DNA of 64,000 bases from Aureimonas mangrovi (lineage in GTDB: Bacteria > Pseudomonadota > Alphaproteobacteria > Rhizobiales > Rhizobiaceae). The position numbers were made by a program, and so were the translations under genes. The stretch lies in assembly GCF_014058705.1 (NCBI RefSeq), contig NZ_CP059692.1:2299001-2363000 (forward strand), in the 5' to 3' direction. Every line of letters starts with the position of its first letter. Positions within the stretch are counted from its first letter, which is position 1. Shown piece after piece: positions 38,682 to 47,029 of this stretch. The notes beneath the pieces were generated by a model, which searched no databases, was not told where the DNA came from, and worked only from the letters and a program-made list of their open reading frames with translations.

Positions 38682-39019
38682 CACCCGCGAACCTGAAGAT
38701 TGATGCGCACGAGGTGATCGTCGATCATCACGGGATTGACGCTCTCCACGTTGCGAAGCCGTCCCGCCACTCGAAGCCGATCGTTGCGGAGTGGCAGCCC
38801 TTCGATCTCGATCTGCGACCAGTCGGTCGGTGAGATGACGACGAGGCTGTCGCCTTGCTGGATTCCGCCGACGAGTTCCTTCGCCCCGTAACCTCGAAAG
38901 AACACGCGCACCGAACGCTCCAGCGCTTCCGCGTTCGGCACGACGCGCCGCAGGACAGCGCTCTGTCCGGACTTGGCGATCTGCCGATCCAGCATCCGAA
39001 TGGCACGCGACGGCGTCAT
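38681..39019 (-). CDS. Putative head-tail adaptor protein
   Basis: This 112-residue protein starts MTPSRAIRMLDRQIAKSGQSAVLRRVV. The small beta-barrel-like composition and position between the gp6-like connector and the gp10-like gene fit the adaptor (gpFII/SPP1 gp16-like) class. Recognition is by context more than by motif. Confidence 0.65.
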   Translation of the reverse strand: MTPSRAIRMLDRQIAKSGQSAVLRRVVPNAEALERSVRVFFRGYGAKELVGGIQQGDSLVVISPTDWSQIEIEGLPLRNDRLRVAGRLRNVESVNPVMIDDHLVRINLQVRG

Positions 39020-39618
39020 GCGAAGACTCGAAGAGGCGAGAGCAGGTTTCCGACGGCGCGCTCTATGGCTTGTGAGATGTATGGCGAGACCGTTCGACGG
39101 GTCGAGCCAACGCCGTCGACGTCCTCTTGCTGGAGGAAGACGTCTTCCGATCCCATCGAGATCAGCAGGCCGGTCGCGAGGATGATCGCCGCCTTCGCGT
39201 TCGCCGGCGGGTCGTTGACCAAGCGCCGAGCGTCACCCTCCCCCTGCCACTTCCCGTAGCCGGCGCGGTATCGGATGCGAACATCACCCATGCGTCCGCG
39301 CACGGCCGGGAGACGATCGCGATGCATCGGCTCGGGGATAGGCCACTCGTGCTCAACCCCGGCGGCGTCCGTGTACCAGATGCCGACGATGTCGATCTCT
39401 GGCGGATAGGGAAGCCAGAACGGGTCCGGCCAGGCATCGGCCTGCAGCTCCAGCGTCTGAATGCCGAGAGCGCGGCCGAGCCAGCCCGCCGGACCGTCGA
39501 TTTCCGCCGTCGCCGCGGCGATCATCGACACGACGAAGGCATCGTCGGCGGCGTGATCTCCGCGAATGTCCGCCGGAACCACGATGGGCTCCGGTGGCGC
39601 GATGACGACGACGCGCAC
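39016..39618 (-). CDS. Head-tail connector (gp6-like)
   Basis: This 200-residue protein starts at GTG 39618 (VRVVVIAPPEPIVVPADIRGDHAADD). It has the helix-rich layout of HK97 gp6-like connectors, with IAAATAEIDGPAGWLGRALGIQTLEL, then a beta insert RMGDVRIRYRAGYG and a C-terminal AIILATGLLISMG helix. It sits between capsid and adaptor genes and should form the dodecameric ring below the portal. Confidence 0.82.
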   Translation of the reverse strand: MRVVVIAPPEPIVVPADIRGDHAADDAFVVSMIAAATAEIDGPAGWLGRALGIQTLELQADAWPDPFWLPYPPEIDIVGIWYTDAAGVEHEWPIPEPMHRDRLPAVRGRMGDVRIRYRAGYGKWQGEGDARRLVNDPPANAKAAIILATGLLISMGSEDVFLQQEDVDGVGSTRRTVSPYISQAIERAVGNLLSPLRVFA

Positions 39619-39619
39619 C

Positions 39620-40090
39620 TTACTTCGCCTTAGCCTTCGAAGCCTTCTCAGCCTCGTCGGCCGCAGCCTTCGCCTTCGCCGCACGTTCCTCGTGCTCGGC
39701 AACGGCCTTGTCGGCATCACTGCCGGCAGTCGTGACGCGTTCGGCATGTGCTGTGATCGCCTTCTCGGCGTCGTCACCAGCGGCGTTCGCGCGAGCCTGA
39801 TGCGCGGCGATCGCCGAATCGGCTTCCTTCTGCGCGTCGATGACCGTCTGCCGGATGGCTTCGATCTGGCCGGCAGCCTCGCGCGACACGCGCTCGACAT
39901 CCTCGCGCTTCAGGGCTGGAATGTCGGCCTTCGGGACCGACGCGTTGTCGTCCTCGCTTTCGAAGACACAGCCCGACGCGGCGAGCTTCTTCAGCTGGAT
40001 CGCATCGATGGTGACGACCTGTCCGGCGCGAACCGGCTTGCCTCCGAGATTGAAAGCGGCGCGAGCGGTGCGCTCGATGAGAGCAGGCAT
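39620..40090 (-). CDS. Small phage protein with three-fold heptad-like repeat
   Basis: This 156-residue protein has an N-terminal small domain (RAGQVVTIDAIQLKKLAASG) resembling domains found after phage capsid genes. An alanine-rich helical tail follows, with three imperfect ~17-residue repeats centred on AIAAHQARANAAG, AITAHAERVTTAG and AVAEHEERAAKAK. The tail ends in lysine-rich sequence. It is probably a coiled coil. It lies between two terminator-like hairpins and the connector. The role is unknown. Confidence 0.65.
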   Translation of the reverse strand: MPALIERTARAAFNLGGKPVRAGQVVTIDAIQLKKLAASGCVFESEDDNASVPKADIPALKREDVERVSREAAGQIEAIRQTVIDAQKEADSAIAAHQARANAAGDDAEKAITAHAERVTTAGSDADKAVAEHEERAAKAKAAADEAEKASKAKAK

Positions 40091-40120
40091 GGGAACCTCC
40101 TACGAGTTGTGGACGGGGGA

Positions 40121-40151
40121 AAATGGCAGGCGCCGACGAAGGCGGCGCCTG
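40121..40151 (-). terminator. Terminator-like hairpin after major capsid gene
   Basis: On the minus strand an 8-bp perfect stem CAGGCGCC/GGCGCCTG with a nine-base loop is followed by CCATTTTCC. It starts 9 bases after the capsid stop. The T-run is short, so it may act as a partial terminator or as an mRNA 3' end stabiliser. Confidence 0.65.
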
Positions 40152-40160
40152 CGAGAGCGA

Positions 40161-41597
40161 TCAGGCGCCGGGAACGTCGAGGGCGACGAAGGGCGAGACC
40201 TGATAGCCGTTCTCGAGCGGGAACGGGGCGGTGAGCCAGGGCTTGCCGTCGACGTTCCAGAAAATCTTGATCATCGTCTTGTTCTGCTTGAACAGGACAT
40301 GCTCGGACGCGGCGACGAACGGGCCGGAGCCGTCCTTGATCAGGTACATGGACAGATCGCCGTACCAGATGTCGCCGAGGGCACCGAGCAGCGGGTTGCG
40401 GTCCGACATGATCGCCGGTCGGCCCGCGAGGGATGCAGGCTCGCCCTCGCGCGCCGACGCCACCCAGATGTAGTTCCCGGCGGGATCGCGGAGCTTCATC
40501 AGCGACGGCAGCGCCGAACGGCTGAAGACGAACACGCCGTTGCCGTGTCCACGCGCCACCATCTCGACCACGTCATCATAGGTGATGACGTTGGCCGTGC
40601 CGCGCGGCACCTTGAAGAGCGCCGGCGAGTTGAGAATGCCGAGCGGCTTGTTGATGCCATTGCCGTGGATGAAGGCGAAGTCCTCGGACTGGCGCACCGC
40701 CCCGCGCATCTGCGCCTCAATGAAGGCCGAGGAGCCCTGCCAGTTGCGCAGGAGCTTGTCGGTGATGGTGATCGTGCCCGCGACCTCGTGCGGCTCGAGG
40801 CTCACCTCGCGCAGCTTCAGATCGGTGTCCGGCTTCTCCTCGCCCTCCCCGATCCACTGCACCTCGACACCGCCGAACATATTGCCGGGCGCGGCGCCGC
40901 GCTGGTCGAGCGCCGTCAGCGTCACCTTGGCGTCCGGTGCGTTGCCGGGCTCCAACACCTGTGCGCGAGGCCGCACGATGGCGTCCTGTGGCTGGACGCG
41001 CAGGAGAGTGTTGCGGAACTCGGGCGGAATGGCGAAGCCGCCGGACGGGCCGTCATCCATGCGCATCTCGGCGGACAGGCCTTCGCCGTCCCCCTCGGCG
41101 CCAACGTTCTCGACGTAGTTCAGGCGCTGGTCGTTCGGGTTGAAGCGAACGGCATGCATGAACTCGCCGACGCTTTCGAATTCGCGTCGCGCGCCCGCCG
41201 CGGGCGGATGCACGATCGAACCGCGTCGGGCAGCCGCTGGGATGACGACGGGGGCCGTCGATGCCTGGAGGCTTTCGAGACGGCCGATGCGCTTCTCGAC
41301 GCTCTCCTTCTCAGCCTTCAGCTTGTCGAAGGCCTCCTCCTCCTCGGCCGTCAGATCGCGGTCCTCGGACTCGGAAGCTTCGACGAGGGCCTGCATCTGG
41401 GCACCGAGATCGGCGCGCTTGTCGCGAAGAGCGACGAGGAGCGGGGATGCGACGACGACCGCGAAGGGATCGAACGCCTGCGCGACATGGGCGTGAGCGG
41501 AGATGTCCGGCGCCGAGAGGCCGACGAACAGGGCGGCGGTGAGGAGGCAAAGCACCGGGACTGCGAAGAGCAGAGCGGCGTGTCGCTTGGTGGTCAT
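40161..41597 (-). CDS. HK97-family major capsid protein with N-terminal hydrophobic segment
   Basis: This 478-residue protein has a delta/scaffold region (~residues 55-115; LRDKRADLGAQMQALVEA and LTAEEEEAFDKLKAEKESVEKRIGRLE). The HK97 fold follows, with MDDGPSGGFAIPPEFRNTLL, then the LRNWQGSSAFIEAQMRGAVRQSEDFAFIHGNG segment and a C-terminal KPWLTAPFPLENGYQVSPFVAL. The start ATG 41597 has a strong AAAGGACGG site. Residues 7-27 are strongly hydrophobic and are followed by SAHAHVAQA, which looks like a signal peptide. This is unusual for a capsid protein. It would be lost with the delta domain if the S49 protease cleaves. Confidence 0.93.
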   Translation of the reverse strand: MTTKRHAALLFAVPVLCLLTAALFVGLSAPDISAHAHVAQAFDPFAVVVASPLLVALRDKRADLGAQMQALVEASESEDRDLTAEEEEAFDKLKAEKESVEKRIGRLESLQASTAPVVIPAAARRGSIVHPPAAGARREFESVGEFMHAVRFNPNDQRLNYVENVGAEGDGEGLSAEMRMDDGPSGGFAIPPEFRNTLLRVQPQDAIVRPRAQVLEPGNAPDAKVTLTALDQRGAAPGNMFGGVEVQWIGEGEEKPDTDLKLREVSLEPHEVAGTITITDKLLRNWQGSSAFIEAQMRGAVRQSEDFAFIHGNGINKPLGILNSPALFKVPRGTANVITYDDVVEMVARGHGNGVFVFSRSALPSLMKLRDPAGNYIWVASAREGEPASLAGRPAIMSDRNPLLGALGDIWYGDLSMYLIKDGSGPFVAASEHVLFKQNKTMIKIFWNVDGKPWLTAPFPLENGYQVSPFVALDVPGA

Positions 41598-41623
41598 GGT
41601 ATCCGTCCTTTCTGGTGGACATG

Positions 41624-41656
41624 AAAAAGCCCGTCGCGGCGATGGCCGGGACGGGC
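41624..41656 (-). terminator. Rho-independent terminator between prohead protease and capsid genes
   Basis: On the minus strand a perfect 7-bp stem GCCCGTC/GACGGGC with a 14-base GC-rich loop is followed by TTTTTCATG. It lies 26 bases downstream of the protease stop and 27 bases upstream of the capsid start, inside the head operon. Confidence 0.85.
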
Positions 41657-41682
41657 GGGCGATTCGCCGCTGGCGAATGGGG

Positions 41683-42573
41683 TTAGAGGGCGGCGCGCGC
41701 CCTGTTGCGGCGTGGCGTGGAGCCGCGCGGCACGGTCGTTGAGGCACCGAGACGCTGAAGAGTTTCGACCATCGTGCCGACGCGGTCGGCCATGCCGCGC
41801 GAGACGGCGTGTTCGCCGATCACCATGCGACCCCGGCCGAAGTCGGCACGGATGCGATCGGACGGGATGTTCCGGTTCGCAGCGATGCGATCGACGAACA
41901 TGCCGTCGATGTAGCGGACCTGCTCTTCCAGATGCGCCCTCGCCGTATCGGACAGCGGAAGGTGCGACGACGCCTCGTTCTTGAACTCGGACGAGGAGAT
42001 GAGCGTGCGCTTGATCCCCGCTTTCTCCAAGGCAGCGCTGATGTCCTGATGCGCCGTCATGGCGCCGATCGAGCCAACCCAGCCCGTCGGCGTGATGACG
42101 ATCTCGTCGGCGGAACTCGCGATCCAGTAGGCGGCGCTCGCGGCTGTCGCATCGACCTGCGCGATGATCGGCTTGCTGCCTCGCGCGCTGGAGATGAGGC
42201 GCGCCAGTTCCTCGGTGCCCTGGACGTTTCCGCCGGGAGAATCGATGTCGAGGACGATCGCCTTCACGCCGTCATCATCGACGAGCTGACGGAAGGCCGC
42301 CGACAGTGCCTCGTTGCTCGTGCCGCCGGAGATCGCCGACATCATGTTCATCCGGTTCGCGATGACACCGCGCACGGGCAGGATACCGATTGAGCCCTGC
42401 CGAGCCGAGCCGCCCTCCTCGCTTCGCCCTCCGATGCGGGCCTCGATCTCCGAGGCATCGAACTTGATGCCGTCGGCCTGGAGGGCGAGCAGGTCGATCA
42501 TCGCTTCCAGCTTGTCCGGATGCATCGCCCAGATCTCCGAAGCGACCGCCATCAGAATGCGCGCGTATTTCAT
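41683..42573 (-). CDS. S49-family prohead maturation protease
   Basis: This 296-residue SppA-like serine protease is predicted to process the prohead. The ClpP-fold pattern is clear: GVIANRMNMMS, AIVLDIDSPGGNVQG (oxyanion region), DATAASAAYWIAS with nucleophile Ser146, and ISSSEFKNEASSHLPL with general base Lys198. It has no signal peptide or membrane anchor, consistent with a phage and not a cellular SppA. It lies between portal and capsid in the standard HK97 order and overlaps portal by ATGA. Confidence 0.92.
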   Translation of the reverse strand: MKYARILMAVASEIWAMHPDKLEAMIDLLALQADGIKFDASEIEARIGGRSEEGGSARQGSIGILPVRGVIANRMNMMSAISGGTSNEALSAAFRQLVDDDGVKAIVLDIDSPGGNVQGTEELARLISSARGSKPIIAQVDATAASAAYWIASSADEIVITPTGWVGSIGAMTAHQDISAALEKAGIKRTLISSSEFKNEASSHLPLSDTARAHLEEQVRYIDGMFVDRIAANRNIPSDRIRADFGRGRMVIGEHAVSRGMADRVGTMVETLQRLGASTTVPRGSTPRRNRARAAL

Positions 42574-43919
42574 CGGTCGGTCTCCTCGGTTCGCGTCGCA
42601 GGGACCGGCGGCGCCGCCGTCTCGCCGGCAATGGCGCGACTGATCGGGATGAAGCCGGCCTGCACGAAGTGATGGTCGCCGTCCGGGCCGATCCCGTCCT
42701 CGTCCTCGAGGTCGAGGATGCGGTTCGGCGAGTAGGCGCCGATCCCGAACAGCGTCGAGTAGAAGTCCTTACGCGCCGCCATGTCGCCGCGAAGGAGCGC
42801 GTTCATGTTCATCTTCACGACGTAGCCGGCGCGCCGCTCTTCCTCGGTGAAGAGCTTCCAGTTGCACTCGCTCTCGATCGCCGAAACCCACGGCGCGATC
42901 GTCTGCATGACGAAGCCGATCATCAGCTGCTCGATGCCGCTGCCCCAAGTGGTCGTGCCCTGGTGGCTTTGCAGCATGATCAGCGGCACGTCGTACATGC
43001 GCGCCACCTCGGCGATCTGGAACTCGCGACTGCCGAGGAACTGAGCGTCCTCGGGTGGGATGGTGGTCTGAACCCACTTCATCCCCTCTTCGAGCACCTT
43101 CACCCGATGAGCGTTGTCGAGGCCGCCTTGCTTCTCCAGCGCGGCAGAAGGGTTCTCAGGGGCGGCCCGTGTTTCGCCGTTCGCGCCGCGGATGTTGCTC
43201 TTCGCGGCCACGCCGAGTTTGCCCGGATGCATCAGGAAGCCGCCCGACTTCATGTCGTTGGCGAAGAACTTCCCGCCGAACTCCTCCATCGCCAACGCCA
43301 TGCCGATCGCCTGGCGCGCGACCGCGATGGGCGAGATGCCGACATAGCCGTTGAACGACTGGTCCATGATGTGCAGGACGTCGCTATGCTCGATCCGGAA
43401 CTGCTGCCCGTCGATGGTCGTGCGGTAGAACAGATCGCCGTTCTCGCGATGGGGCGCCGTGCGATCCGGCATGAGCGGCCAGAGGCCCACCGCCTGCCCA
43501 TCCGAGTTGCGCTCGATCTCGTTGTACCCGTTGCCCCAGCGAAGCGCGTGGCCCATCAGCGTCTTGCGATGGGTACGGCCCGACATGAACTCGTTCGGCC
43601 GAGTGCCGAGGAGGCCGTACAGCGGATGGTCCTTCGCCTCCTGCATGCCGCCGCTGCTCGTCGGCTTCATGACGCGAAACGGGAAGGTCGCGATGGGGTT
43701 CGCGATCCGGTTGATGGCGGCGTAGACTGCCGGCAGGTTGAGAGCCAGATGCTCGTTGACGTTGACGCCGGCGTTCGTCTTGCCGCCACCGATCAGCCGG
43801 ACGAACCAACCGTCTTTCGCCGTGACGGACTGAGACGCGCTCGTCGCGACCGCTTCGACGGCAGGCGTCTCGACGACGCTGGCCTCGGCGGACCGTCGGA
43901 TGCTCGGCACGTGCATCAT
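42570..43919 (-). CDS. HK97-family portal protein
   Basis: This 449-residue protein starts at ATG 43919, overlapping the terminase stop. Signature segments include LNLPAVYAAINRIANPIATFPF, HPLYGLLGTRPNEFMSGRTHRKTLMGHALRWGNGYNEIERN and EVARMYDVPLIMLQSHQGTTTWGSGIEQLMIGFVMQTIAPW. The dodecamer forms the DNA entry channel and docks the terminase. An upstream extension of the open frame is not part of the gene. Confidence 0.95.
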   Translation of the reverse strand: MMHVPSIRRSAEASVVETPAVEAVATSASQSVTAKDGWFVRLIGGGKTNAGVNVNEHLALNLPAVYAAINRIANPIATFPFRVMKPTSSGGMQEAKDHPLYGLLGTRPNEFMSGRTHRKTLMGHALRWGNGYNEIERNSDGQAVGLWPLMPDRTAPHRENGDLFYRTTIDGQQFRIEHSDVLHIMDQSFNGYVGISPIAVARQAIGMALAMEEFGGKFFANDMKSGGFLMHPGKLGVAAKSNIRGANGETRAAPENPSAALEKQGGLDNAHRVKVLEEGMKWVQTTIPPEDAQFLGSREFQIAEVARMYDVPLIMLQSHQGTTTWGSGIEQLMIGFVMQTIAPWVSAIESECNWKLFTEEERRAGYVVKMNMNALLRGDMAARKDFYSTLFGIGAYSPNRILDLEDEDGIGPDGDHHFVQAGFIPISRAIAGETAAPPVPATRTEETDR

Positions 43920-45658
43920 CAGATCTCGATCTCCAGAATGCCCCGCGTTTCGTAGACGGACACTTCGGGCTCCAGCCCGCTCATCGCCAACGCTCGCGCC
44001 ATGACGGCAGCGACAATGCCGTCGATCTTGTCGAGGCTTCGCTTTTTGGCCGGCACATAGTTCAGGTTCTCGTCGAAGCGGACTTGGCAATGACCGGCCA
44101 TCCAGGCGAGCACAGGATGTCCGCCATGGTCGTACTCGCCGGCGAACACCATGCGCTCAAAGCTCTTCGTGGCCTCGCCGAGCGATGACGTTCCCTGACG
44201 CATCTCATGGAAGAGCTCGATGTCGAGACCGTCGGCCTCGAGATCGGTGATCAGCTTCCGCGCGTTCCACGGATCGAACCCGGCGGCCTCGACGTCGAAG
44301 TCCTCGAAGGCCTGCTTGATCGCTGCGCCGACGAAGTTCTGATCGACGCTGTCGCCGGGTGTTGCGATCAGCGCTCCATCCTTGACCCATCGACGCCAGT
44401 CGACACGACGGTCCTCGATGGCCCTCTCTTCGAGCGTTCCTTCCGGTATCCAGAACAGCGGCAGAAGCGTCCAGCTCTCCCCGTCGCCCTCCGGCTCGAA
44501 TTCTAGGACCAGCGCTGTCAGGTCGCGCGTCGCCGACACGTCGAGGGCGAGGCGGCACCGCCGCCCCTTCATCCTCTGCCATGTCGTCTTCCAAGCCTTG
44601 GGACCGGACGAGCAGGCGGACCATTTCGCCTTCGGCAGCCAACCGCCGACCTGATCGACCCACCGATTGAGGTGGTAGCACTGGAAGATCGCCTCCGGGA
44701 CGGGGCGCCCCTTCGCGTTCCGAAACTCGGTCCGCAGATAATCGAGCGTCGGCGTCAGCCCCAACGATGGGTTCGCCTTCCGCCAGACCGCCTCGTCTGT
44801 CCAGTCGTCCTCTTCATCGATCGCGAAATGCACGACCAGCGCACGAGGATTGTCGATGTCGCCGGACATGATGCCGAGCGATTCCTGATACCACTCCCAC
44901 CCGACGCGAGAGGACTTGCGCCCGGCCGTCGAGGCGTAGAGCTCGATTGGCTGCAGGCGCGAGCCCGTTCCCTGCCTCAGCGTATCGGCCAGCTCGCGCG
45001 TCAGCCACTCATGGATCTCGTCGCCGAGGATGACTGTCGGCGAGCGGCCGTGCTTGCCGTCCGGCTTGCCGGTCAGAAGCTCGCAGAGCGCGCCGGTCTC
45101 GCGGACGAAGATCGACTTCTTGTTGAGGACGACCCGGACGTTGCCGGCAGCGTCTTCCTTGATGCCGTTCCCGACCTCGATGATGGCCTGCATCTTGCGG
45201 AACGGTACGAAGCCCTGATCTTCGTTCCGCCCGAACACGAAGGCCTGCCCGCCGGCCACCTTCTCGAGCACGAAGAACAGAACGCCGAGCGCGGCCAGGA
45301 ACTCGCTCTTGCCGTTCTTTCGCGGGATCCAGAGATCGAGCCGCCGAAAGAGGCGAACATGCTCGACGATCGGTCGATGCGTTTCCGGGTCGAGCGCTTC
45401 CGTCGGCAGCTTCCACCCGACGAGAAGCCGGACGGTGATCTCCTGCCACGGCAGAAGCCGGAACGCCTTCCCGCGGAACCGGTCGTCGGTCAGCCGAAAG
45501 ATGCGCGGCCAACGCTCGGCGACCGCGTCGGCCTTGGCATGGTCGAACCACGCCCCCTCGACCGAACACGCTCGCGACCATGCCGAGATCGCCCACCCAT
45601 ACGCGGGGTCCTCCGAGACCTTCTCCAGCCACGCCGGCAGTGCGACCGAATAGGGCAC
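43919..45658 (-). CDS. Terminase large subunit (Terminase_1 family)
   Basis: This 579-residue DNA packaging motor has Walker A IPRKNGKS at ~residues 111-118 and Walker B VILGDEIHEW with Asp213-Glu214. The C-terminal nuclease domain has acidic residues in CRLALDVSATRDLTALVLEF and FDPWNARKLITDLEADG. It follows the small subunit by three bases and overlaps portal by one base. This is consistent with an HK97-type packaging module. Confidence 0.95.
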   Translation of the reverse strand: MPYSVALPAWLEKVSEDPAYGWAISAWSRACSVEGAWFDHAKADAVAERWPRIFRLTDDRFRGKAFRLLPWQEITVRLLVGWKLPTEALDPETHRPIVEHVRLFRRLDLWIPRKNGKSEFLAALGVLFFVLEKVAGGQAFVFGRNEDQGFVPFRKMQAIIEVGNGIKEDAAGNVRVVLNKKSIFVRETGALCELLTGKPDGKHGRSPTVILGDEIHEWLTRELADTLRQGTGSRLQPIELYASTAGRKSSRVGWEWYQESLGIMSGDIDNPRALVVHFAIDEEDDWTDEAVWRKANPSLGLTPTLDYLRTEFRNAKGRPVPEAIFQCYHLNRWVDQVGGWLPKAKWSACSSGPKAWKTTWQRMKGRRCRLALDVSATRDLTALVLEFEPEGDGESWTLLPLFWIPEGTLEERAIEDRRVDWRRWVKDGALIATPGDSVDQNFVGAAIKQAFEDFDVEAAGFDPWNARKLITDLEADGLDIELFHEMRQGTSSLGEATKSFERMVFAGEYDHGGHPVLAWMAGHCQVRFDENLNYVPAKKRSLDKIDGIVAAVMARALAMSGLEPEVSVYETRGILEIEI

Positions 45659-45661
45659 GGT

Positions 45662-46285
45662 TCAGTTCAGTCGTGCCGGCGGCGCTGAATCGGTCTCCGT
45701 CATCAGGTCGTGCGGGTCGCCGTCCCGCTGATCTGCCTCCGCCCCCCGTGCGTTCGGGGATGCTGGCGTGAAGAGATCGGCCTGCTGCGAACGGTTGAAG
45801 GTCTCGACACGCACGAGGTTGATGTCGGCGCGTGGGGTGAAGCCGAAGTCATCCTCCAGAGCGCGGAGCTTCAGCTCGATATCCCCCATGATCTTGATCG
45901 ACGGATGCGGGATGATCCGGACGGTTCCGTTGACCGGGGTCCACTCGACCGTCAGCTGACCCTTCGGGCAGTCCTTGCGCAGCCGCTCGGCCGCAGCCTC
46001 GTACATCTGCGACCAGATGCAGTATCGCGTCAGCGCATGCCGGTATCCCGGACGACGACGCCCGGCGGCGCGAAGCGTGTCGGCCTGGCCGCCCCAGATT
46101 TCCGTTGCCCGCCGATAGTAGGCCGGCGCGGCGCGGAAGATCGACGGGACCGCGAACGGATCGGCCGGGGCCTCGCGCTCGGCCGAATCGGCGGCGGCTT
46201 CGATCTCGTGATCCGTCCGGCGCTTCCGGCGACCGGGATAGCCCTGCGCCTTCTGCAGGCTCGGGTCCTGTTTGCGCCTGCCCAT
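45662..46285 (-). CDS. Terminase small subunit (P27 family)
   Basis: This 207-residue protein starts MGRRKQDPSLQKAQGYPGRRKRRTDHEIEAA, the basic opening typical of P27-type small terminases. A helical core follows (FRAAPAYYRRATEIWGGQADTL, ALTRYCIWSQMYEAAAERL), then a beta region HPSIKIMGDIELKLRALEDDFGFTP. It recognises the packaging start site and recruits the large subunit. The frame extends far upstream, but only this ATG fits the family. Confidence 0.87.
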   Translation of the reverse strand: MGRRKQDPSLQKAQGYPGRRKRRTDHEIEAAADSAEREAPADPFAVPSIFRAAPAYYRRATEIWGGQADTLRAAGRRRPGYRHALTRYCIWSQMYEAAAERLRKDCPKGQLTVEWTPVNGTVRIIPHPSIKIMGDIELKLRALEDDFGFTPRADINLVRVETFNRSQQADLFTPASPNARGAEADQRDGDPHDLMTETDSAPPARLN

Positions 46286-46374
46286 GGAAACACCGGCGCA
46301 GCGAACCGCACCGCCCTTCAAAGTCGTCAAAGAAAAAAGTTGGCGGCTGAAATTTCGCGCCGCCGAACACCGAC

Positions 46375-46554
46375 TTACCCCGCCGGTCCCGCCCCCTGAG
46401 GCCCCCGACTTTCGACCCACCCTCCCCCTCGGCGTGACATTTCGGCCACATCGGCGGAAGGCGCGACCTCCTCGACGATCGGACGACCAGGTCGCGGCGA
46501 CCACGTCTCCTCGGGCAGGAGCTTGCCGACGTACCGCGAGAGGTCGAGCGTCAT
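46375..46554 (-). CDS. Small hypothetical protein between HNH nuclease and terminase
   Basis: This 59-residue frame starts at ATG 46554 and overlaps the HNH stop (ATGA), with AGAGGGC upstream. The product begins MTLDLSRYVGKLLPEETWSPRPGRP. No family was recognised. Translational coupling supports expression, but the gene could be spurious. The 89 bases between its stop and the terminase small subunit hold no other feature. Confidence 0.4.
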   Translation of the reverse strand: MTLDLSRYVGKLLPEETWSPRPGRPIVEEVAPSADVAEMSRRGGGWVESRGPQGAGPAG

Positions 46555-46892
46555 TGGCATGCCCTCTCGGCGGCGCGCTCCTCGCGCTGCACGTCGCGGT
46601 CGTGATGCGGCTTGCAGATGGCCTCGAAGGGGCCGGCGAAGAACTTGGCCGCGTCGCCGTGGTGGCGCTCGACGTGGTTGACCACAGTGGACGGCTCGAC
46701 GACGCCCTCGGCGAGGCACCGAGCGCAGAGCGGTTCGTCAGCCAGCACCTGCGCTCGGATCGCAGCCCATCGGGGCGTCTTGTAGAGCGCGCGCCAAGGC
46801 TGGGCAGATCGACGCTGCGCATCATAGGCGCGGCGTTGCTGTTGCCGGTTCGGTCGGCCCTTCGGTCGGAAGGTTGCGGGGCGGGTTGCCAT
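46551..46892 (-). CDS. Phage HNH endonuclease
   Basis: This 113-residue protein starts MATRPATFRPKGRPNRQQQRRAYDAQR. The HNH core is LCARCLAEGVVEPSTVVNHVERHHGD, then FEAICKPHHDR, with zinc cysteines, the catalytic histidine and the final HH pair all visible. HNH proteins next to terminase genes assist cos-type DNA cleavage and packaging in HK97-like phages, so a cos mechanism is likely. An upstream ATG at 46931 would add a basic 13-residue extension overlapping a terminator hairpin and is less likely. Confidence 0.9.
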   Translation of the reverse strand: MATRPATFRPKGRPNRQQQRRAYDAQRRSAQPWRALYKTPRWAAIRAQVLADEPLCARCLAEGVVEPSTVVNHVERHHGDAAKFFAGPFEAICKPHHDRDVQREERAAERACQ

Positions 46893-46899
46893 ACCCCTA

Positions 46900-46929
46900 G
46901 AACGACGAAGGGCCCGCTTGCGCGAGCCC
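46900..46929 (-). terminator. Terminator-like hairpin between NusG-like and HNH genes
   Basis: On the minus strand an 8-bp stem (GGGCTCGC/GCGGGCCC, one U-G pair) closes on a GCAA tetraloop and is followed by TTCGTCGTTCT. The tail is only moderately T-rich. It lies just upstream of the head and packaging genes. Confidence 0.6.
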
Positions 46930-47029
46930 ATAGGTATCCATGGCGCCGGGTGACGATCTCCCCGACTATTTGCCCCGGCGTGTCACGTGGCCGCTCAGAA
47001 CAGGCATGCATTCTCCGTCGCCGAGGAAG

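Noticed and set aside
39016-46285. Gene transfer agent instead of a prophage (HK97-type head with protease in an alphaproteobacterium)
   Set aside because: An integrase, perfect att repeats, CI/Cro switch, replication genes, lysis cassette and very long tape measure are present, and the usual GTA tail genes were not recognised.
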